This document shows positions 1-5,399 of a stretch of DNA of 5,399 nucleotides, piece after piece (within the stretch, counting starts at the first letter, position 1; every line of letters starts with the position of its first letter). The DNA is from XN24 sp047921395 (GTDB lineage: Bacteria > Pseudomonadota > Gammaproteobacteria > Steroidobacterales > XN24). The stretch lies in the NCBI GenBank assembly GCA_047921395.1, contig JBLRWH010000106.1, forward strand, positions 1-5,399, read 5' to 3'. The notes under the pieces are model-generated. The model had not been told where the DNA came from and did not search any database. It saw only the letters and a program-made list of their open reading frames with translations. A program made the position numbers and the translations under genes.

Positions 1-665
1 CGCACCACCTCCATCTCGAATTCCTTCCAGCCGAGGATCGACTCCTCGAGCAGGACCTCGCAAGTGGGCGACAGGTCGAGCCCGCGTTCGACGATCGCCT
101 CGAAGTCCTCAGCGTTGTAGGCGATGCCACCCCCGCTGCCGCCGAGGGTAAAGCTCGGCCGGATGATGGTCGGGAAGCCGATCTCGGCCTGCACAGCACG
201 CGCCTCGTCCATGGTGTGCGCGATTGCGGAGCGCGGCACCTCGAGGCCGATCTCGATCATTGCCTTGCGGAACAGGTCGCGGTCCTCGGCGGTGTCGATG
301 GCCTGCTTCGAGGCGCCGATCAGCTCGACGCCGTAGCGCTCGAGCACGCCGTGCTTGACCAGGTCCAGGGCGCTGTTCAGGGCCGTCTGGCCGCCCATGG
401 TCGGCAGCAGGGCGTCGGGGCGCTCCTTCTCGATGATGCGTTCCAGCACGCGCCAGTCGATCGGCTCGATGTAGACGGCGTCCGCGGTGTCCGGATCCGT
501 CATGATCGTGGCCGGGTTCGAGTTCACCAGGATCACCCGGTAGCCCTCCTCGCGCAGCGCCTTGCAGGCCTGTGCGCCAGAGTAATCGAACTCGCAGGCC
601 TGCCCGATGACGATCGGGCCGGCGCCAATGATGAGGACGCTCTGGATATCAGTTCGCTTGGCCAT
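1..665 (-). CDS. carB: carbamoyl phosphate synthetase large subunit, N-terminal part (cut by window edge)
   Basis: CarB uses ammonia passed from CarA, bicarbonate and two ATP to make carbamoyl phosphate for arginine and pyrimidine synthesis in the cytoplasm. I translated 221 codons from an ATG at 665; the gene runs off the left edge, so only about a fifth of the usual ~1,070 residues is present. The start reads MAKRTDIQSVLIIGAGPIVI, nearly the same as E. coli CarB. The first ATP-grasp half is intact as far as it goes: GQACEFDYSGAQA (21-33), PTMGGQTALN (88-97), Arg129, Arg169, the Gly-rich GGSGGG (175-180) and Glu215, which fall at the same numbers as the E. coli ATP-site residues. An in-frame ATG at 671 would add two residues, but it overlaps the GGGGA ribosome binding site at 671-675, so 665 is preferred. 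It lies 42 nt after carA and is probably co-transcribed with it. No frameshift is seen. Confidence 0.97.
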   Translation of the reverse strand, partial: MAKRTDIQSVLIIGAGPIVIGQACEFDYSGAQACKALREEGYRVILVNSNPATIMTDPDTADAVYIEPIDWRVLERIIEKERPDALLPTMGGQTALNSALDLVKHGVLERYGVELIGASKQAIDTAEDRDLFRKAMIEIGLEVPRSAIAHTMDEARAVQAEIGFPTIIRPSFTLGGSGGGIAYNAEDFEAIVERGLDLSPTCEVLLEESILGWKEFEMEVV

Positions 666-670
666 GTCCA

Positions 671-675
671 TCCCC
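671..675 (-). promoter_or_regulatory. likely carB ribosome binding site
   Basis: GGGGA on the minus strand ends five bases before the ATG at 665. It overlaps the alternative ATG at 671 and so supports the downstream start. It directly abuts the palindrome at 676-691, so a hairpin there could affect its access. Confidence 0.5.
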
Positions 676-691
676 GTCCGCGGCCGCGGAC
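676..691 (-). repeat. perfect 16-nt palindrome in the carA-carB gap
   Basis: GTCCGCGGCCGCGGAC equals its own reverse complement. In RNA it could fold as a six-pair stem (GUCCGC/GCGGAC) with a GGCC loop. It has no T run after it, so it is not an intrinsic terminator. Its position next to the carB ribosome binding site allows a role in carB translation or mRNA stability, but GC-rich palindromes also arise by chance in DNA of this composition. Confidence 0.5.
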
Positions 692-707
692 CGCCTCCAC
701 TGCACAC

Positions 708-1841
708 TCATGCCTGCCGCACTCCCGCCATCATGGAGGTGAATTTCTGGAACAGCGGCCGCAGGTCGTGGGGACCGGGGCTCGCCTCCGGGTGGCCCTG
801 GAACGAGAACGCCGGGCAGTCAGTGCGCTCGATGCCCTGCAGCGTGCCGTCGAACAGCGAGCGGTGCGTCGGCCTGAGGTTGGCCGGCAGCGAGTTCTCG
901 TCGACCGCGAAGCCGTGGTTCTGGCTGGTGATCAGCACCTGGCCGGTGTCGAGATCCTGCACCGGGTGGTTGGCGCCGTGGTGGCCGAACTTCATCTTAA
1001 CCGTGCGCGCGCCGCCGGCGAGCCCGAGGATCTGGTGGCCGAGGCAGATGCCAAACACGGGCACCCCGGCGTCCATGCAAGCGCGGGTCGCGGCGATCGC
1101 GTAATCGCAGGGCTCGGGATCGCCCGGGCCGTTCGACAGGAACACCCCGTCGGGCCGCATCGCGAGCACGTCGGCGGCCGGCGTCTCGGCTGGCACCACG
1201 GTCACCGCGCAGCCGGCGTCCACCAGCAGCCGCAGGATGTTGCGCTTGATGCCGAAGTCCCAGGCGACGACGCGGTGCACGGCGTGCAGGCTGGTGTCGC
1301 GGGGTTCCTGGGCGTGGCGCCAGGTCGGCTCGGTCCAGTCGTACCGCGCCGCGGTGGTGACGACCCGGGCGAGATCCATGCCCTTCAGCCCGGGAAAGCC
1401 GCGCGCCTTCTCCACCGCTGCCGCGCCATCGTCGCTGCCGGCCAGGATGCAGCCCGCCTGCGCACCCTTCTCACGGATCAGGCGCGTCAGCCGGCGCGTG
1501 TCGAGGTCGGCAATCGCGACCAATCCCTCGCGGCGCAGGAACTCCGGCAGCGACTCGGTGGCGCGGTAATTGCTGGCCCGCGGCGGCAGGTCGCGCATCA
1601 CGAGGCCGGCAGCGTAGACGCGGTCCGACTCATAGTCCTCGGGATTGGCGCCCGTATTGCCGATATGCGGGTAGGTCAGCGTGACGATCTGCCGCGCGTA
1701 GGACGGATCCGTAAGGATCTCCTGGTAGCCCGACATCGCGGTATTGAACACGACCTCGCCGACGGTTTCGCCCGGCGCGCCGACCGAAAGGCCGCGAAAC
1801 ACCGTGCCGTCTTCGAGTCCCAGGACTGCCGGCTCCGTCAC
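708..1841 (-). CDS. carA: carbamoyl phosphate synthetase small (glutaminase) subunit
   Basis: CarA hydrolyses glutamine and channels the ammonia to CarB. From the GTG at 1841 it is 377 residues, close to the 382 of E. coli. The N-terminal small-subunit domain includes EVVFNTAMSGYQEILTDPSY (29-48), TLTYPHIGN and VAIADLDTRRLTRLIREKGA. The C-terminal class I glutamine amidotransferase domain carries NGPGDPE (237-243), the nucleophile Cys266 in GICLGHQ, SQNHGF (306-311), and His350 and Glu352 in FQGHPEA, so the Cys-His-Glu triad is complete. Start choice: a longer reading from a GTG at 1862 gives 384 residues but has no ribosome binding site. The GTG at 1841 follows GGGGGA closely and gives exactly the same 13-residue spacing to the LEDGT motif as E. 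coli CarA. It is followed after 42 nt by carB, with which it forms the heterodimer, and is preceded by a structured leader. Confidence 0.96.
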   Translation of the reverse strand: MTEPAVLGLEDGTVFRGLSVGAPGETVGEVVFNTAMSGYQEILTDPSYARQIVTLTYPHIGNTGANPEDYESDRVYAAGLVMRDLPPRASNYRATESLPEFLRREGLVAIADLDTRRLTRLIREKGAQAGCILAGSDDGAAAVEKARGFPGLKGMDLARVVTTAARYDWTEPTWRHAQEPRDTSLHAVHRVVAWDFGIKRNILRLLVDAGCAVTVVPAETPAADVLAMRPDGVFLSNGPGDPEPCDYAIAATRACMDAGVPVFGICLGHQILGLAGGARTVKMKFGHHGANHPVQDLDTGQVLITSQNHGFAVDENSLPANLRPTHRSLFDGTLQGIERTDCPAFSFQGHPEASPGPHDLRPLFQKFTSMMAGVRQA

Positions 1842-1845
1842 ATCA

Positions 1846-1851
1846 TCCCCC
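1846..1851 (-). promoter_or_regulatory. likely carA ribosome binding site
   Basis: GGGGGA on the minus strand lies four bases before the GTG at 1841. Nothing comparable precedes the in-frame GTG at 1862 (upstream bases GGTATGCGCGC). The site therefore decides the carA start in favour of 1841. Confidence 0.55.
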
Positions 1852-1872
1852 GGATTTTTCACGCGCGCATAC

Positions 1873-1913
1873 CAAAAGCGGGAAGGGGCCGCGCTGGTCC
1901 CGTCCCGCTCTTA
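1873..1913 (-). terminator. terminator-like hairpin upstream of carA, possible attenuator
   Basis: Read on the minus strand, AGCGGGA (1909 to 1903) pairs exactly with TCCCGCT (1883 to 1877). The stem extends outward through G-T and A-T pairs to about 11 pairs, with more pairing inside (GGG with CCC, and CC with GG around an AGCGC loop). The 3' arm runs into four T bases (1877-1874), as in an intrinsic terminator, although the run is short. It lies 83 nt past the dapB stop and ends 32 nt before the carA GTG. It may end dnaKJ-dapB transcripts, attenuate read-through into carA, or both. No energy calculation was done. Confidence 0.5.
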
Positions 1914-1996
1914 TCTCGTTGGAACGCCCGCCACTGCTGGCGGCAGGGGCGAAACTTTCGTCCGATCAGATCAGGCCAACGCCTGAAGACGATAGT

Positions 1997-2815
1997 TTAC
2001 TGACAGCCCGCCAGAGTGTCCACGCGCCCGAGGCCAAAAACGTCAGCCAGCGTGTACATCCCAGGCGGCCTGCCTGCCAGCCAGGCGGCCGCGCGGAGCG
2101 CCCCGCGCGCAAAAATGGCCCGGTCAGTCGCCCGGTGGGTCAGCTCGATGCGCTCGCCCGGCCCGGCAAGCGTCACGGTGTGCTCGCCGACGACGTCGCC
2201 GACCCGCAGGGCGGCATAGCCAAGCCCTTCCGCCTGGAGCCGGGCGTCGGGCGCCGCGGCGGCGGGCCCGAGCCCTCGCCCGCCCACCAGCGCCCGGCCG
2301 AGCGCAAGGGCCGTGCCGGAGGGCGCATCGCGCTTGGCGGCGTGGTGAACCTCGTGCACCCCGGCATCGAAATCGCCGAGCGCGGCGGCGGCCAGCGCGG
2401 TGAGGCGCTCCAGCACCGCCACCCCGGCGCTCATGTTCGGCGCCCACAGCACCGGCACGTCCGCGGCCGCAGCACGCAGCGCCGCGTGTCCCGCGTCGTC
2501 GAGCCCGGTCACGCCGCAGACCAGCGCCACGCCGGCCGCACGGCAGGCGGCGGCCGTCTCCGGCACCGCCTCCGCAAGGGTGAAATCCACCGCCACCCGG
2601 GCCCCGGAGAGCGCCGCGCCTACATGTTCCTCGAGGGACACGCCGAGGGTGGCCAGCCCCGCCACCTCGCCCGCATCGCGACCGCCCAGGCCCGATGCGG
2701 GGGCCGTCAGCGCCCCGGCGAGGCGCAACCCCGGAAATTCAGGCAGGCAGCGCAGCAGCGTCTGCCCCATGCGACCGGAGGCCCCCAGGATCGCGACCGG
2801 GACCGGCGCGCTCAC
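1997..2815 (-). CDS. dapB: 4-hydroxy-tetrahydrodipicolinate reductase
   Basis: DapB reduces 4-hydroxy-tetrahydrodipicolinate with NAD(P)H in the lysine and diaminopimelate pathway. The protein is 272 residues (E. coli 273). The N-terminal Rossmann part has GASGRMG (11-17), VDFT (76-79), GVTG (101-104; usually GTTG) and APN (126-128). The catalytic region EVHHAAKRDAPSGTA (155-169) keeps His157, His158 and Lys161 plus the substrate loop PSGTA. The C-terminus has VGEHT (209-213) and GERIELTHRA. Oddities: Thr37-Ala38 replace the E. coli Glu38-Arg39 cofactor pair, and the segment between PSGTA and VGEHT is six residues shorter and lacks the RxGxTGxR signature. The GTG start at 2815 overlaps the dnaJ stop by four bases (GTGA), suggesting translational coupling. 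A weak AGG lies eight bases upstream. The same frame stays open far upstream, but that part lies inside dnaJ and is not DapB. Confidence 0.95.
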   Translation of the reverse strand: MSAPVPVAILGASGRMGQTLLRCLPEFPGLRLAGALTAPASGLGGRDAGEVAGLATLGVSLEEHVGAALSGARVAVDFTLAEAVPETAAACRAAGVALVCGVTGLDDAGHAALRAAAADVPVLWAPNMSAGVAVLERLTALAAAALGDFDAGVHEVHHAAKRDAPSGTALALGRALVGGRGLGPAAAAPDARLQAEGLGYAALRVGDVVGEHTVTLAGPGERIELTHRATDRAIFARGALRAAAWLAGRPPGMYTLADVFGLGRVDTLAGCQ

Positions 2816-3954
2816 GAGGACAGCCTGTCGAAGAAGCCGCGCACCTTGTCCATCCATCCCTGCTCCCGCGGGCTGTGACTGCGGCCGCTGTCCCGCAGGC
2901 TGGTCTCGAAGTCGCGCAGCAGTTCCTTCTGGCGCTTGCTGAGCCCTACGGGCGTCTCGACCACGACGTGCACCATCAGGTCGCCCTGCGCGCCGCCGCG
3001 GACCGGGCGGATACCCTTGCCGCGCAGGCGGAAGATCTTGCCGCTCTGGGTCCCCTCGGGAATCTTGAGCTGCAGCGTGGATTGCTCGCCGAGCGTCGGC
3101 ACGTTGACCTCGCCGCCGAGCGCGGCGGCGACGTAGCTGATCGGGATCTCGCAGGCCAGGTCGGCGCCGCGCCGCTCGAAGATCGCGTGCGGACGGACCG
3201 CGACCTCGACGTACAGGTCGCCGGGCGGGCCGCCGTTGCGCCCTGCCTCGCCCTCGCCGCCGAGCCGGATCCGGTCGCCGCTGTCCACGCCGGCCGGAAT
3301 CTTCACCGCCAGCGTCTTGGTCTCGCGCACCCGGCCCTCGCCGTGACAGTCGTCGCACGGATCGTCGATCACGGTGCCCTGGCCCTTGCAGTGCGGACAG
3401 GTCTGCTCGACCGCGAAAAAGCCCTGCTGCATGCGCACGGAGCCGCGCCCGCCGCAGGTCCGGCACCCCACCGGCGAGGAGCCCGGCTTGGCGCCGCTGC
3501 CGTGACAGGTGGCGCACTCGACCGCAAGCGGCAGGCTGATGGTCACGGTATCGCCGAAGGCCGCCTGCTCGAGCTCGAGCTCGACCTCGTAGCGCAGGTC
3601 CGCGCCGCGGAACACGCGCGCATGACCACGCCGCCCGCCGCCGAAGATATCGCCGAAGACCTCGCCGAAGATGTCGCTGAAGGCATCGCCCGGGCCGAAG
3701 CCGCCACCGCCCTGGCCGCCGCCCGCCCCGCCGACCCCGGCGTGACCGAACTGGTCATAGGCGGCGCGCTTGCGGGGATCCTTGAGGACTTCCCAGGCCT
3801 CCTTGATCTCCTTGAACGACGCCTCGGCCTCCGGATCGCCGGGATTCCGGTCCGGGTGGAATTTCATGGCGAGGCGCCGATAGGCCTGCTTCAGCTCGGC
3901 CTCGGTTGCGTTTCGCTGCAGCCCGAGGGCCTCGTAGTAATCCCGCTTCGCCAT
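2812..3954 (-). CDS. dnaJ: Hsp40 co-chaperone DnaJ
   Basis: DnaJ delivers unfolded clients to DnaK and stimulates its ATPase in the cytoplasm. The 380-residue protein has the full class I layout. The J domain (about 1-70) contains HPD (33-35). A Gly/Phe-rich linker (about 71-109) contains the DIFG repeats. The zinc-binding domain has four CxxCxGxG repeats: CATCHGSG (147-154), CRTCGGRG (164-171), CPHCKGQG (186-193) and CDDCHGEG (200-207), with all eight cysteines present. Two client-binding beta domains follow (about 210-337), including GDLYVEV and GDLMVHVVVETP. The length matches E. coli (376). The ATG at 3954 has a GGAG ribosome binding site six bases upstream. It starts 26 nt after dnaK, its working partner, and its TGA overlaps the dapB start. 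No missing key residue is seen. Confidence 0.98.
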   Translation of the reverse strand: MAKRDYYEALGLQRNATEAELKQAYRRLAMKFHPDRNPGDPEAEASFKEIKEAWEVLKDPRKRAAYDQFGHAGVGGAGGGQGGGGFGPGDAFSDIFGEVFGDIFGGGRRGHARVFRGADLRYEVELELEQAAFGDTVTISLPLAVECATCHGSGAKPGSSPVGCRTCGGRGSVRMQQGFFAVEQTCPHCKGQGTVIDDPCDDCHGEGRVRETKTLAVKIPAGVDSGDRIRLGGEGEAGRNGGPPGDLYVEVAVRPHAIFERRGADLACEIPISYVAAALGGEVNVPTLGEQSTLQLKIPEGTQSGKIFRLRGKGIRPVRGGAQGDLMVHVVVETPVGLSKRQKELLRDFETSLRDSGRSHSPREQGWMDKVRGFFDRLSS

Positions 3955-3960
3955 GCGGCG

Positions 3961-3964
3961 CTCC
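3961..3964 (-). promoter_or_regulatory. dnaJ ribosome binding site
   Basis: GGAG on the minus strand sits six bases before the dnaJ ATG at 3954, within the 26-nt dnaK-dnaJ gap. The gap holds no terminator, so the two genes are probably on one mRNA. Confidence 0.6.
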
Positions 3965-3980
3965 GTGGTTCAGAAGAAGC

Positions 3981-5399
<1,419 letters not shown>

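Larger units (their letters stand above)
1842..1996 (-). promoter_or_regulatory. dapB-carA intergenic region / carA leader
   Basis: This 155-nt noncoding stretch holds, in transcription order: an inverted repeat TCAGGC-GTTG-GCCTGA (1986 to 1971); a short dyad CGAAA-G-TTTCG (1960 to 1950); a hairpin CCGCCA-GCAG-TGGCGG (1943 to 1928), which can extend by CGC/GCG pairing across a bulge; then the terminator-like hairpin at 1873-1913. A seven-codon frame, GTG to TAA (1934 to 1911), ends at the foot of that last hairpin. I see no convincing sigma-70 promoter; TGGTATGCG (1874 to 1866) is at best a weak extended -10. No AT-rich ArgR-box-like sequence is visible. Family knowledge: carAB promoters usually respond to arginine and pyrimidines, so regulatory sites are expected here. 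Confidence 0.45.

Noticed and set aside
1842..1862. Longer CarA starting at the GTG at 1862
   Set aside because: No ribosome binding site precedes it, it starts only 11 nt after the T run of the hairpin, and the GTG at 1841 fits the family N-terminus exactly. It stays possible but is less likely.
216..2003. Plus-strand open frame of 595 codons opposite carB, carA and the carA leader
   Set aside because: It lies antisense to two clearly recognised genes, is rich in Arg, Ala, Gly and His as expected from the opposite strand of GC-rich coding DNA, and crosses both gene boundaries without any domain.
2816..3517. Upstream extension of the dapB frame, giving a 506-residue protein
   Set aside because: The added part lies inside dnaJ in another frame and is Arg/Ala/Gly low-complexity. 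The DapB Rossmann motif begins right after the GTG at 2815, and the length from there matches the family.
3610..3740. GGC/GCC-rich repeated triplets that look like a simple repeat
   Set aside because: They encode the normal Gly/Phe-rich linker of DnaJ and do not form a true tandem repeat with fixed units.

Overview
This window is a compact, high-GC stretch of conserved bacterial housekeeping genes, all read from the minus strand. In transcription order (high to low coordinates) they are dnaK (3' part only), dnaJ, dapB, carA and carB (5' part only). The order dnaK-dnaJ-dapB-carA-carB is typical of Gammaproteobacteria such as pseudomonads. The closeness of the proteins to known gammaproteobacterial versions, with strong G/C bias in third codon positions, suggests a high-GC gammaproteobacterium. 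DapB resembles the shorter form I recall from xanthomonad-type lineages. I cannot name a genus from the sequence alone.

Layout: 3981-5399 encodes the last 472 residues of the Hsp70 chaperone DnaK. A 26-nt gap with a ribosome binding site leads to dnaJ (2812-3954), its Hsp40 co-chaperone. The dnaJ stop overlaps the dapB start by four bases (GTGA), so dapB (1997-2815), an enzyme of lysine and diaminopimelate synthesis, is probably translationally coupled to the chaperone genes. A 155-nt gap (1842-1996) then separates dapB from carA (708-1841). This gap is the only substantial noncoding stretch. It holds several inverted repeats, including a hairpin of up to 11 base pairs ending in a short T run, just upstream of carA. 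A 42-nt gap with a perfect 16-nt palindrome leads to carB (1-665, continuing off the left edge).

How the genes work together: DnaK and DnaJ form one protein-folding machine. CarA and CarB are the two subunits of carbamoyl phosphate synthetase, which feeds arginine and pyrimidine synthesis. DapB feeds cell-wall and lysine synthesis and has no direct biochemical link to either pair.

I see no mobile element, CRISPR array, RNA gene, phage gene or unknown protein here, and no evidence of a new multi-gene system. The most interesting signal is the carA leader, where a terminator-like hairpin sits too close to carA to be a simple end-of-operon terminator. A seven-codon reading frame ending in a single AGA arginine codon runs straight into it. 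This could be an attenuator, but the case is speculative. A second point is that DapB has unusual residues at the usual NAD(P)H-selecting position.
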